NCBI GenBank assembly: GCA_036897485.1
Contig: JAYMTF010001761.1
Span: 1-21,448 of the forward strand
Source of the DNA: Pelargonium nanum
Lineage: Eukaryota > Streptophyta > Magnoliopsida > Geraniales > Geraniaceae
DNA: 21,448 bases
Reading direction: 5' to 3'
Shown: in pieces, positions 1 to 8,591 of the stretch
Position numbering within the stretch: the stretch's first letter is position 1
Layout of the letters: each line of letters opens with the position of its first letter
The notes under the pieces: model-generated
Database searches by the model: none
What the model saw: the letters and a program-made list of their open reading frames with translations, nothing else
What the model was told of the DNA's origin: nothing
Position numbers and translations under genes: made by a program

Positions 1-311
1 TTTAAATAAAAATCAATTATCTAGATCAAATTTAAAAAACATAATTGTCTGTTTATTTTTTTGAAATAAAAAACATAATTATATGTTAAAATTGTTTTAG
101 TTTTGATATTTAATTAATTTATTTAAAATAATTTAAATTATAATTGAGTGACACGTGTCACTCAATTGGATATTCTATTTAGAAATTGAGAGTGACACAT
201 GTCACATAACTAGTCTTTAAACCCAGCTTTGCTTTGGTCATATATACTATATGTTCTTATTATATCAATAATTTTAATACATTTCATAAATATACACACA
301 AATCAATAACA
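1..311. other. AT-rich intergenic DNA with palindromes
   Basis: No coding potential is visible. The stretch is strongly AT-rich and carries a perfect 26-bp palindrome (142-167) and a second imperfect palindrome of the same type near 191-205 (GTGACACATGTCAC). Similar GACACATGTCA words return at 820-910, so both may come from one old miniature transposon family. That is an inference; no clear element ends were found. Confidence 0.5.
142..167. repeat. perfect 26-bp palindrome with central CACGTG
   Basis: The 13 bases at 142-154 (AATTGAGTGACAC) are followed at once by their exact reverse complement at 155-167. The centre is a G-box core, CACGTG, a common bZIP/bHLH binding site in plants. No gene lies close enough to call it a promoter element; it may be the end of a miniature inverted-repeat element. 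Confidence 0.75.
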
Positions 312-545
312 CAATCCGAAGTTTGGTCGGACAGGTTTGTTGATTGAGAATTGTTGGTTATTAGCGACTGAATTTGATGAAGTCATCTTCTCGTTTGTAT
401 ATCGTTCAGCGAATAGGGTAGCTCATGAACATGCTAGGTTGCCAAATTCTATGCATGATGGTTGTTTTAATGATTCGGGAAATATCTACTTTGTGTATTT
501 TAATTTGACTTAGTTGAATGAATATGCATATTTAAAAAAAAAATA
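312..545 (+). mobile_element. 5'-truncated LINE (non-LTR retrotransposon) 3' end with poly(A)
   Basis: The fragment holds the last part of a LINE RNase H-like domain (313-513), a short 3' UTR and a run of ten A (534-543). The missing 5' part, the A tail and the possible 7-bp target duplication are the usual marks of incomplete reverse transcription at insertion. It is too short to be active. Confidence 0.65.
313..513 (+). pseudogene. LINE RNase H-like domain, C-terminal fragment
   Basis: The plus-strand frame from 313 is open for 66 codons to the TAG at 511-513. It contains GLLIENCWLL, then FSFVYRSANRVAHEHAR, which matches the end of the plant LINE RNase H-like domain (pattern: F..V.R.AN..AH..AR). 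The family normally precedes this with the catalytic Asp-Glu-Asp part, reverse transcriptase and endonuclease; none is present here. No start codon belongs to it, so it is a relic and not a gene. Confidence 0.7.
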
Positions 546-552
546 AATAACA

Positions 553-1345
553 TCTAATTGAAGTTTAGTATAATTATTAAATCTATTATATTAATGTTCA
601 ATGTAATATTTTATTTATACTTATTGTAATCTAATTAGAATTTTAATCTCAAATTTGATGTTTAAATTTATGTTTATATTATAAAATCATAGGTTTAGAT
701 AATATATTTGAATTTTAAAGTGTTTTAAAAAGATAATTCTGTTATCTTATTTATTTATATTATTGAATTTAAATAAATATATACTTGTTATATTACTTAA
801 TTATAATAATTTAGCTATAAATGACACATGACACAAAATTGAAGAGTTGAAATTGCCATGTGTCATTCTATAGATAGTCAATTGAAAATCAATTTTGACA
901 CATGTCATGCAATGGAGGTAGGACTCCTCTTTAATATATATATTAGATGACTGTTTGATTTGGACTAGTTAGCTAATATCTGCTCATAATCTCACAAATT
1001 CTTACCAACATTATTGCTCAATTTATTTCTTCTTTTTATCGATTGAGCTACTCAACAAGGGTAGTTCTCCCCTCTAACCTCATAATAACAATCCATATAC
1101 CTTCGGTTAGGGATATTATATGTCAGCATGATTTCAACAATTCTTCGTCGGGATATTATATTCAATTTGTTTGTCATTTTATAGTGGAACTAGATGAAAA
1201 AGTAATGAAATCTAAAAAATAATGGAATAACATCTCAAATAAATACAAAAATTTCAAATCCAATGACAAATTTCAAAGAGAAGCAAAAATTTCAGATCAA
1301 CAATAATGGAACTTGTTAAATTTCATATCAACAACAATTACACAT
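553..1345. other. AT-rich intergenic DNA
   Basis: No gene is visible. The clearest structure is an 11-bp perfect inverted repeat, AATGACACATG at 820-830 and its reverse complement at 857-867, with a further GACACATGTCATG near 897-909. A short phrase (gggatattatat) occurs twice, near 1109 and 1150. The rest is simple AT-rich sequence. Confidence 0.5.
820..867. repeat. 11-bp inverted repeat, MITE-like remnant
   Basis: AATGACACATG (820-830) and CATGTGTCATT (857-867) are exact reverse complements separated by 26 bases. The words resemble the palindromes at 142-205, suggesting a shared origin in a small inverted-repeat transposon. Confidence 0.45.
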
Positions 1346-1349
1346 CAAT

Positions 1350-1690
1350 CAATTTCAGGAAAAGAGACAGCCATCGCCGGAACAATGGAGGAGACGAAGG
1401 AGGCGACCGACGTTCGACCATTCAGCCGGCGGAGATGAAGGTCGAGCGGAGATGAAGAAAACGCTGTTTTTATTTTCATTTTTTTATTCAAATTAGCTTC
1501 ATGGCTTGTTTGGCTGGGGTAGAATCATCACTTAGGTATAAAAATTAGGGGTATTTAAGTCTTTTTGTATATTAAACTAACGGTAACATAACAGAATCAA
1601 CTATTAACAAGTTAAGGTGGTTATGTGCAAAAAATTAAAGTTCAGGTTGGTTAAGTGTTTTAAGTTGCAAAAAAGCATTAGTATGTATAA
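1350..1690. mobile_element. one end of a foldback/Mutator-like transposon relic
   Basis: A GC-richer block (1360-1455, with repeated ggcggagatgaagg words) is followed by a terminal-repeat-like stretch (1545-1680). Read on the minus strand, that stretch repeats an ACCTGAACTT / ACCTTAACTT word about 29-31 bp apart. The same layout (GC-richer middle, then ACCCYTNAACTA words about 31 bp apart) is seen in the elements at 12708-14909 and 13063-14364. The partner inverted repeat was not found upstream, so only one end seems to survive. The class is inferred from this resemblance. Confidence 0.4.
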
Positions 1691-2007
1691 AGAGAGCGAG
1701 GTTCCTAAGCCTTTTTTTTTACTTAGGCCAAGCCACTTATGAGGTTCTGACACCTCATTAAAATGATTTAGATCCAGCGGGTCGCTATGCTCTCACAAAT
1801 CCACTTGAGTGAGTAAAAATGAATTTTAATGTGGTGGAAACATATGATTGGTTTGACATAACTTAAGCCAAAATTAACTTGTCTTAGATTGTATATTCTC
1901 ATGTATAAATTGGAGCATCAACCAAAGTTTTATTTATGGGTATATTACGTAATATCAACAAAAAAAATTCACTATTCATAAATATAAGATTGGAGTACAA
2001 AGCTCAA
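1691..2007. other. intergenic DNA with short hairpins
   Basis: No gene is visible. There is a T-tract with CCTAAG/CTTAGG arms near 1706-1728, and a hairpin near 1739-1758 with 7-bp arms ATGAGGT/ACCTCAT and a 6-base loop. Neither is followed by anything that gives it a role. Confidence 0.4.
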
Positions 2008-2961
2008 GCGAATGCTAGGCACTTCGATTGGAGGCTGCTTTTTGACACCTTGTCGGTAATGGCTGATATGGGCTCATCGGCACATCTAGGTTAAGCCGGT
2101 GTGTTCTCGTTGTGGGGGGGGGGGGGGGGGAAGGGGGGTGCTGGAGACAGGGGATTACATATTGTTGCATTGTCCGACGGTTGTTGATGTTTGGCGGGAG
2201 TCGATTTGGTTGTAGTTTGTGGCCTCGACAGTTAAGACGGTGGACTGGTTCCACAAGTTAGTACAACTCAAGGATGAGGAAAAGTTGCCCCAATGTCTTT
2301 ATTTGGCTTGGGGCATTTGAAAATCTCAAAATGAATGGGTCTTGAAAAAGGTCTCGCTAGCGGCTCCTTCCATTATTTATATGGTCTCAGCTATGCATTC
2401 AGCTTGAAAGGAAGCGGTTGTTGGGGCTAGTTCTGGTTGTTCACTGTAGGTTTCTAGGGTTGAGTCTGGTTGGACAAGACAACCAAGAGGACGACTCAAA
2501 ATTAATACAGATGCAACTATTTTTTCTGGGTCTAACTGGTCAGGTGTTGGATGGGTAGTTCAAGACTCGTTGGGGTTAGTCTGGGGCGGTGGGAGAAAAA
2601 CCTGGCAGAGGTGGTGGAGGTTTGCTTAGTCGAAGCTTTGGCTATTCGTGAAGCTTTCAGGTGGGTCTGGGACCGCGGATGAGATTATATTATAATAGAA
2701 TCTAATGCTCAAGAAGTGATAAATGCAATCCAAATTGGAGGGAAGGGTGACATTAATGCCTTTGGTTTGATTATAGTTGATATAAACAATTTAGCTATCC
2801 AATTTTGTTTTATTAGTTTCGCTTTTATTTTCCGGTCTACGAACCAAGTTGCTGATGTTTTAGCTAACTCCTTGGAACACTCGCTAGATTAATTAGCTTG
2901 GGAAGGGCAGTCAGGCCCCGAGGAGCTATTTTCGTTACTGTTATCAGATTTGAGAAAGTAA
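2008..2961 (+). pseudogene. LINE zf-RVT and RNase H-like domains, decayed
   Basis: This is the 3' end of a second LINE. In order one can read a FDWRLLFDTL stretch (about 2023-2052), a zinc-binding zf-RVT motif (CSRC at 2102-2113, then LLHCP..VDVW to 2194), the linker around LAWGI-KSQNEWV (about 2300-2345) and an RNase H-like domain: LKINTDATIF (first Asp at 2510), EALAIREAF (Glu near 2632), IESNAQEVINAI (2695-2730) and NQVADVLANSL (about 2840-2875). Several Trp codons have become TGA, TAG lies at 2213, and the frame shifts near 2100 and near 2580. The second catalytic Asp is Asn. A run of 17 G (2114-2130) sits inside the zinc motif without breaking frame. The copy is dead. Confidence 0.8.
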
Positions 2962-3214
2962 TATATTTGAGTTTCCTTAAAACAAAAGTTTTTATTTTTA
3001 TTTTTAAATGTTTATTTTGATAACAACTATTTTAATATATAAAGTGAGACGAGCATTTGAAAATGTATCATTTCAAGTGTTACATTATTTTGCTAATTGA
3101 TATTATATATGTGAACGAATTATTGATCCTTTAATTGGCTTTCTCCTCACTAATAATTGTTTAAATTTCAGTAGTTCACTGAGCATACATGCCCATAATC
3201 TTAATAATCCCTGC
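2962..3214. other. intergenic DNA, nothing recognised
   Basis: AT-rich sequence after the LINE stop. A minus-strand frame runs open through 3103-3348, but it is meaningful only across the plastid-derived part at 3215-3282. Confidence 0.4.
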
Positions 3215-3282
3215 TCCGCCATAGTTAGGGCAGTCAAACCAACCCTCATACGAGCTCCCGGCGGTTCATTCATCTGACCGTA
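3215..3282 (-). pseudogene. atpB: nuclear insert of chloroplast atpB (ATP synthase CF1 beta), 68 bp
   Basis: The minus strand reads [13 protein letters not shown] followed by [10 protein letters not shown], the highly conserved segment of the plastid ATP synthase beta subunit just before the FRD...DVLLFIDNIFRF region. The Met-Arg and Leu-Thr-Met residues fit the plastid form; as I recall it, the mitochondrial form reads ARVGLTGLTVAE. The match stops abruptly on both sides: the neighbouring codons (MG before, QGLL after) do not belong to atpB. This is a very short plastid-to-nucleus transfer, possibly filler DNA from double-strand break repair. The flanks gave no other organelle sequence. Confidence 0.85.
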
Positions 3283-3349
3283 GCCCATAATATTGCTCGA
3301 GTTTACACTTAGCAATATGTTAACTATAGGTGTTATTGGTGTTTGCACA

Positions 3350-3620
3350 CATTTAACTTTTGGGTTTTAACTATGAACTTTCGTATGTTTACGTTGTTTA
3401 CTTTATTTTATTTTGAGACATGACAAATTTCATACATAATTTTTTACTAAATGTACAAATAGGCCCACTTTATCAAACTTTATACAAATATATACATGAA
3501 CTACTAATTTTGTACAAATAGGTTTTCAAAACTAACGGTGTTAAAGAATTCTGTTAGTATATGCTTATGTGTCAAAGTTGTGTAATAAAGTGTTAAAAAA
3601 TTAACAATTTTATTGTAAAT
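3350..3620 (+). mobile_element. foldback-type transposon terminal region (relic, left copy)
   Basis: Bases of about 3411-3590 match the reverse complement of 15165-15317 (shared words include TACTAAATGTACAAATAGG and AACGGTGTTAAA). The stretch holds a roughly 30-bp repeated word, TGTACAAATAGG at 3452 and 3511 with TATACAAATATA at 3481. LTR element 1 begins about 50 bp beyond its inner end. It is probably one terminal inverted repeat of an old DNA transposon. No transposase is visible. Confidence 0.5.
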
Positions 3621-4063
3621 AAAAAGTAGGTTTGTGTAAGCGACTCGACTAAGATCGACTCTGTTTCGACCTGATCAACCCAAACACACTAGGAGTGCGA
3701 GTCTTCTTGTCCACGTGAGCTAAGGTAATTAGCTTAGTGTTCAAGTTCTATGCCAAAATTCTTCTAAATGTCAAATCCCAAGTCTTGAGTGCTAAGGTAT
3801 AGTGAATAAGGTCTTAAGTCTCAAATCTCCTTCTCAGCTAAGATGTCTTTGAGTAGAGTGAACTTGTAGCCTGCGTGATGAGAAACACACAAAAGGAACG
3901 AAGAACCTGGGGTGGGTTTACCAAGACTCCGCCTCACGCGTGAGAGTAAATTCTTGAATGGTTAGCAAGAGTGCTCTCAGAGCTCTTCTAGAGAGAGAAA
4001 GCTAGAGAGATAAGCAAATGTGAGTAATGAATTCAAGATCCGTTTTCTTATTAAGGGTTGGTG

Positions 4064-4071
4064 TATTTATA
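4064..4071 (-). promoter_or_regulatory. LTR TATA box
   Basis: TATAAATA on the minus strand. The region downstream in that direction (4050 to 3667) contains the CTCTCTAGCTTTCTCTCTC block typical of plant LTR leaders. The same box is kept at 15704-15711 in the second LTR. Confidence 0.65.
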
Positions 4072-4287
4072 GGCTCTTACCACCTTAGTGCCACATGTCG
4101 TAATGTGATTGGTTGATGAAGATGTGAGACCCATCAGGGCCCATTTGGCTTGTGAAGCCCAAATGGCCCACTTGGTCCAATGTGCTCATCTAGCCCATCT
4201 GTTGAGTTTTGGGCTTCTCATTTCCCTTGGATGCATTGCTCATGCATGCTGGTGAGGTGGGCGTGTCCCGTAGGCCCCTTGTGAGAT

Positions 4288-4432
4288 AAGAGGACTCGCC
4301 AAGACCCTTTGTTAGCTAGTGCCTCGCGGGGCATAGTCATGGGCGCTTGGGAGCGTATGAGAGGACTCGCCAAGACCCTTTGTGAGCTAGTGCCACACAA
4401 TGCATAGTTATGGGCGCTTGGGAGTTTAGAGG
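4288..4432. repeat. two tandem copies of a 71-bp unit in LTR 1
   Basis: AGGACTCGCCAAGACCCTTT starts at 4291 and again at 4362, and each copy continues through GAGCTAGTGCC or a close variant to GGGCGCTTGGGAG. LTR 2 has a single related block near 16042-16110, so the duplication is private to LTR 1. Confidence 0.8.
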
Positions 4433-4580
4433 GAGTCATGGGATGTCATCTGGGGTCGAAGGGGGTCGACCGTTGAGCATTGGGAGCATGAAACGTGCGA
4501 GATAGAGCTGGAGCAAAGCATTGTCGTTTCTAGTCTCCGTTTCTAGTGCCTCATTTCTGGTGCCTTCCTCGTTTGTGGTA

Positions 4581-4670
4581 GACTTACCCCAGGTGTGTTA
4601 GGCTCACCGAAGGACGTTAGGCTCGTCGAAATGTGTCAGGCTCGCCGAAATGTTGTTCGACTCACTTGAA
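4581..4670. repeat. 19-bp tandem repeat in U3 of LTR 1
   Basis: The word (T)TAGGCTCGCCGAAATGTGT or variants start at 4581, 4601, 4620, 4639 and about 4658. The same array with the same 20-19-19 spacing is in LTR 2 at 16541-16630, so it predates the split of the two elements. Confidence 0.75.
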
Positions 4671-4898
4671 CCGTTTTTGACCTCCTTGTGGCCTTGCCAT
4701 GTTCATCAAATTCTTAGAAGGGTTCTGAGTGTCTTGGTCATGCTTGAGCTGCTTAGGTAGGGATCTAGCGCACAAGGTAGGTTCATACACGAATGAGCTC
4801 ATCAAGCTACATCATGGATAGAATGCGCCTTGGAGGGCTCATGTAAGTAATCATCATGGGGAATTGAGCTTGGGTTCCGTTCTAAGCATTGACCCTTA

Positions 4899-4922
4899 AA
4901 CCCGGGTTGGGCGACCCGGGTT
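4899..4922. repeat. 8-bp-stem hairpin near U3 end
   Basis: AACCCGGG (4899-4906) and CCCGGGTT (4915-4922) are exact reverse complements around an 8-base loop. LTR 2 has different small hairpins at the same place (CCACA/TGTGG and TGGAC/GTCCA near 16837-16875). Confidence 0.6.
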
Positions 4923-4979
4923 CACCTACTACGTGTCGCCTTGTTAGTGGTTATGAGACTTATGATTTTTCTGGTAGCA

Positions 4980-4998
4980 TTAGTTGCCCCCTACTCCT
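4980..4998 (-). other. polypurine tract of element 1
   Basis: On the minus strand AGGAGTAGGGGGCAACTAA lies directly before the TG that starts the LTR. This is the expected place and composition for plus-strand primer formation in an LTR retrotransposon. An almost identical tract (AGGAGTAGGGGGG...) lies at 16946-16965 beside LTR 2. Confidence 0.6.
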
Positions 4999-5101
4999 AG
5001 CGATTTGATTTATCGATGTCGCGTAAGAGTAATCAGCTGTAGCGTGAGTCACAAATTTTGATTTTTCAGGCGTGTCCCTAGGCTAGCGTACTCCTTGGTA
5101 G

Positions 5102-5110
5102 TATAAATAG
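5102..5110 (+). promoter_or_regulatory. TATA box of the antisense gene
   Basis: TATAAATAG on the plus strand lies about 120 bp inside the 3' LTR of element 1 and about 800 bp before the first ATG of the spliced antisense gene. A start of transcription near 5135-5140 would give a leader with a run of 13 C (5231-5243) and one intron. The position just inside the LTR suggests that the antisense gene has its own promoter, opposite to the element's transcription. Confidence 0.5.
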
Positions 5111-5555
5111 GGGATCTATGTAACCAATTTTTTCAATTTAGCAAAGTGTTGAAACTTGTGCCCACATTCTCTCCCAAACTTTTAGGAGAATATTAGAATT
5201 TTGGCTAGATCCTCCTATTTTTTCTTCGCACCCCCCCCCCCCCTCTTCTTTGTCACACTTAGCCACTTTTAGGTAAAATTTGAACCTCTCCACTTCAAAT
5301 CCAAATTCTTCCATTTTAGGGATTTTGGGATTTGAACTTTAAGTTTTGGGTAAGGGTGACTTTGAAGGGTAGGCTCATCTTTCCCATTACATAGAGGGTC
5401 TCATTTTGCTTCTTCTGCCTGAACCTTGGTGACCTCCATTGAAGCTTGGAGCTTGAAGACCCATCACTTGGAGTGAGTGAGATTGGAAGCTTTGGAGCTT
5501 GTTTTGATCTTCTCTTATCCCCAAAGAACAGTCCTCCAATTTTCGTGGCTATTAG

Positions 5556-5896
5556 GTAAGGATTCCTCTTTCAATCCATCAATTGAAAGCTTGAAATTTT
5601 ACAAAAATGGAGAAAATCTGGTTGTTGTTCGTCACAATTTCCGTGAGATTTTGCCTGTTTGCACCTTCATTTCCACGGCGTTTCTCCCATTTGTGCCTTC
5701 ATTTCCGCGTCAATTGTGTCATTTGTCGTGGCCCTCTTCTACTGGGCGCACTTTTTCTAGCCTTTTGGCTCGTTTAGGGTCCTTGGGTTGATCCGGGTGA
5801 CCCATTTTGCTTGCCATGGTTGTTTTCCATATGTTTCTTGTCATTTTTGGAGTCGTGAGTGTTTAGACCCTTATTTGTGCATCCTTGTTTCTGTAG
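5556..5896 (+). other. leader intron of the antisense gene
   Basis: The donor ATTAG|GTAAGG at 5556 and the acceptor TTTCTGTAG| at 5896 are both strong plant splice sites, and the ATG of the coding region follows 11 bases later. The span has a T-rich 3' part. It also contains most of an open frame starting at 5477, which is therefore probably not translated. Confidence 0.55.
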
Positions 5897-6877
5897 GCTT
5901 TTAACTTATGGTGAGCTTGAGCGATTGTGACTTTGAGTGCTTGTCCCCGATGGATATGGATCCTGTCATTATTCCGGTCAGGTTACCTACTGTTGATGTT
6001 GAGCCTACCTTGGCTCCGGTTTCTTCGTTGGTTCGTCACCCTCTCTTGGGTGAGAAGCCATCTATTGAGCCTCCAAGCTTTCTAGGGTCCCGGAGGTGAG
6101 TTTGAGTAAGGTGCTTACTCAGGAGGAGCTTGACAATCTTTGGGAAGCTCATGGTATATATCGTGGAGAGTTTCTTCCTCGTCTTCCCAATGATTCCGAT
6201 GAGGTCGCTCGTCTTAGAGAGGAGACATTCTACTGGTCTTATTTTACAACTAAGATCACCCTTCAACTTGACCCATTTCCGGAGGAGCTACTCACGGAGA
6301 TAGGCCTCACTCCAGGTAACACATATTCTGGTTTGATTAAGAGAGCTGATGCTTTTGCTGCGTTGTGTTGACTCAGGGGGAAGTGAGCCTACCGCCTACT
6401 TGTTTCGTGTATGGTTTTGTCAGACTTCTTCTCATAAGAAGGAGGGTTACTATGCATCTGCTCGTTCGAGGCAGGTCAAGTTGTTTAATTCTCATCTTGA
6501 TCATTTCGACCATTGGATGGTGATGAGGTTCTTTGTGACCTCGAAAAGGGGGTTTGGATAGGGCTCCTAGGGTGTTTGCTGCCAAGTTCAAGGATGCTTT
6601 GAACCCTTTTGATGATGCGTCTCAGAAATGCTTGGAGGATGGACTTGAGGGAGGCAAGGTGTACGATATTTGGTACCTCTTGAGGAGTGATGTCCAATTT
6701 TTCTCAGGTGCTCGTAGGAGACCTGTCCCTAGTTTGACCCCTTTGGTTCACTTGGAGCCCAGGAGGAGAGACTTCTCTTGGCGCATTCATGGTGGCCATG
6801 TTGATCCTGTTTTTGAGGATGAGTGTCTTCCTCAGCCCAGTACATGCCCCTGACCGAGAGTGTGGCCGCTTCTAGAG

Positions 6878-6975
6878 GTAACTTTATTTTGAGTTTTATA
6901 GTCTAGCGTAGTTTGCTATACTTGTTACTCTTCATATTCCTTGTTATCTTGAATCATGCTCTTTTGTCTTCACAG
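6878..6975 (+). other. intron 2 of the antisense gene (98 bp)
   Basis: The donor AG|GTAACT and the acceptor TTGTCTTCACAG| bracket a T-rich span. Joining the flanks keeps a plausible frame (...TESVAASRG / ISGWSHSRRKAHDL...). Confidence 0.6.
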
Positions 6976-7711
6976 GTATTTCTGGATGGTCTCACTCTAG
7001 GAGGAAGGCTCATGACCTCAACAGATTCTGTTGAAGGTGTGAGAAGATCAAGGATGTGGTTCATTTTATTCCCTTGGTCACTCGTGCTGAGGCTTCTTCT
7101 TCCAAGAAGAAGGCTCCTAGGGTTGAGCATGTGGCTCCAGTTGTGGAGGAGTTACCTTCTGATGTTCCTCCTATTTCTGAGGTTGAGCGAGTGGTTTCGC
7201 CCATTGTTGTACCATCGCCTGTGGAGCTTCTTGTGGATGCGCCTCCATTGACTGTGACTGAGGTCCTAGGCTCGCCTCAGTATGGGTACGCTGAGCTCGT
7301 AGGGGGTAAGAGGACTTGGACTCCTGGTACTAAGGATGGGGTAGTTGTCTTGCCCGAGGATGAGCCTCTGACTAAGAGGTTATCACTAGGAAGGGCTTCG
7401 GGGTCTTTCTCCTTATTTGTCACCATTAGAGGCAAGCATCTTGGAGGGGGCAAGGCCCTTATGACTTTGGTTCCTGAGGGTGATGAGTTTCCCTTGGACA
7501 CGACCTCAGGTGTTGAGCCAACTCGCCATCTCGTTCGTGCTTATCATGGAGTGGTGTGTCTTCTCCTGGAGATGACGAGGCTGATTTTGCTGAGGTGCTG
7601 AAGAGGTTCAGGATCCTGACTCGACAGAAAGTGATAAGGATGACCATGCTACTCGGCCTTACTATCCTTTGGTGGAGCTTGCTAAAGGAATTTGCAAGGA
7701 AAACTTATTTT

Positions 7712-7797
7712 GTTAAGTCTTTCCTTTGCTCATCACTTTCCCATAGATTATTGCATGCTTCCTCCTTATGTATGTTAATACTCCTCTTTCGTTGTAG
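7712..7797 (+). other. intron 3 of the antisense gene (86 bp)
   Basis: The acceptor CTTTCGTTGTAG| is strong and is followed by IERARRVLDSELKF. The donor (TTTT|GTTAAGT) is weaker, so the left edge is less sure. Confidence 0.45.
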
Positions 7798-8285
7798 ATT
7801 GAGCGTGCTAGAAGGGTGCTTGACTCTGAGCTCAAGTTTCCATGTGACATGTTGGCCAAGTATGGTCGGTGAGCTACTCAGGCCCTTTGTTTGGCCCACT
7901 TGAATGAGTTGGTGGAGCTGGAGAAGGCCTATAATGATGTGATTTCCTCTTTGAAGAAGGCACATGATGATAAGGTTGCCTCCTTGGTGAAGGCTCATAT
8001 TGAAGGAGGCCTTCCAAGCTGAGCAGAAGTCTACTACTAAGGCGCATGAGGCGCGCTTCAAGGATTTTGAGAGGGAGAGACTTGCCTTTAAGGCTAGGTG
8101 TGAAGCTTTGGAGCTTGAGATGAACACCCTTCAGGAAGCTCGCGAAGCATCTGAGTTTTTGTTGAAGGCTTCTAAAGCCAAGGTGGCTAGTCTGGAGTCA
8201 GCTTTGGTGAAGGAGGCTCAGTATGGCAAGGAGGTTGTTTCTAAGATGAAGAGCTCTGAGAAGACTCTTCGTTCACGCTATGAGG

Positions 8286-8591
8286 GTTAGTTTCCTTTGC
8301 ACTTTAATGGGCTTCCGATTCGGGAGTCCTTGGCTTGCTTTAAATTCCATAAAATGCTTAAAATAGTGATGTCCAGGTGATGATGCTGCGGCAAAGTGCT
8401 TGTGTGCCGCGGAAATAGCACCAGAAAGGAACTCCCATATCGCGTTTCTGGTCCTCTTGCCGCGACATTAGCCTTCATTGCCGCGGCAATGTAGTCTGTC
8501 AACTCCTTTTGTTGAAATTTTTCTATGTTATTTCATTCGGTTGTGTTATTTCTTCATGCTTGTTTTGACTAATTTCCATGTCTTTTCTCAG
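8286..8591 (+). other. intron 4 of the antisense gene (306 bp)
   Basis: The acceptor TCTTTTCTCAG| is strong; the donor AGG|GTTAGT is acceptable. The join does not keep frame as it stands, which suggests one more indel or a different donor. The intron contains a GC-rich block (about 8388-8492) with GCCGCG, CGCGACATTAG and GCGTTTCTGG words, also found as a repeat in LTR 2 at 16270-16510. Confidence 0.45.

Larger units (their letters stand above)
305..552. repeat. possible 7-bp target-site duplication around a LINE end
   Basis: AATAACA occurs at 305-311 and again at 546-552, just outside the start of LINE homology and just after the A-tract that ends it. This fits the duplication made by target-primed LINE insertion. 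Seven AT-rich bases can match by chance, so support is moderate. Confidence 0.4.
3667..4979 (-). mobile_element. 3' LTR of minus-strand Ty3/gypsy element 1
   Basis: This region is repeated, diverged, in the same orientation at 15320-16945. Blocks that align include the U5 end (AACCCAAACACACTAG versus AGCTCAAACACACTAG), the CTAGAGAGAGAAAGCTAGA block, the TATTTATAGGC block, and ATGAGACTTATGATTTTTC near the U3 end. The TATA box reads on the minus strand (4064-4071), so U3 is at high coordinates and U5 ends near 3667. A purine-rich tract lies just outside the U3 end, as expected at the 3' LTR of a minus-strand element. Exact ends are within a few bases; the inner end is chosen at GCA (4977-4979), that is TG on the minus strand. 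Confidence 0.75.

Noticed and set aside
2015..2254. Minus-strand 79-residue frame with a proline run
   Set aside because: The prolines come from the G17 run; the plus strand of the same bases is a recognisable LINE zinc motif.
5477..5791. 104-residue plus-strand frame before the antisense gene
   Set aside because: It crosses a strong donor at 5556 and lies largely in the leader intron; it shows no domain and the gene's own ATG is at 5908.
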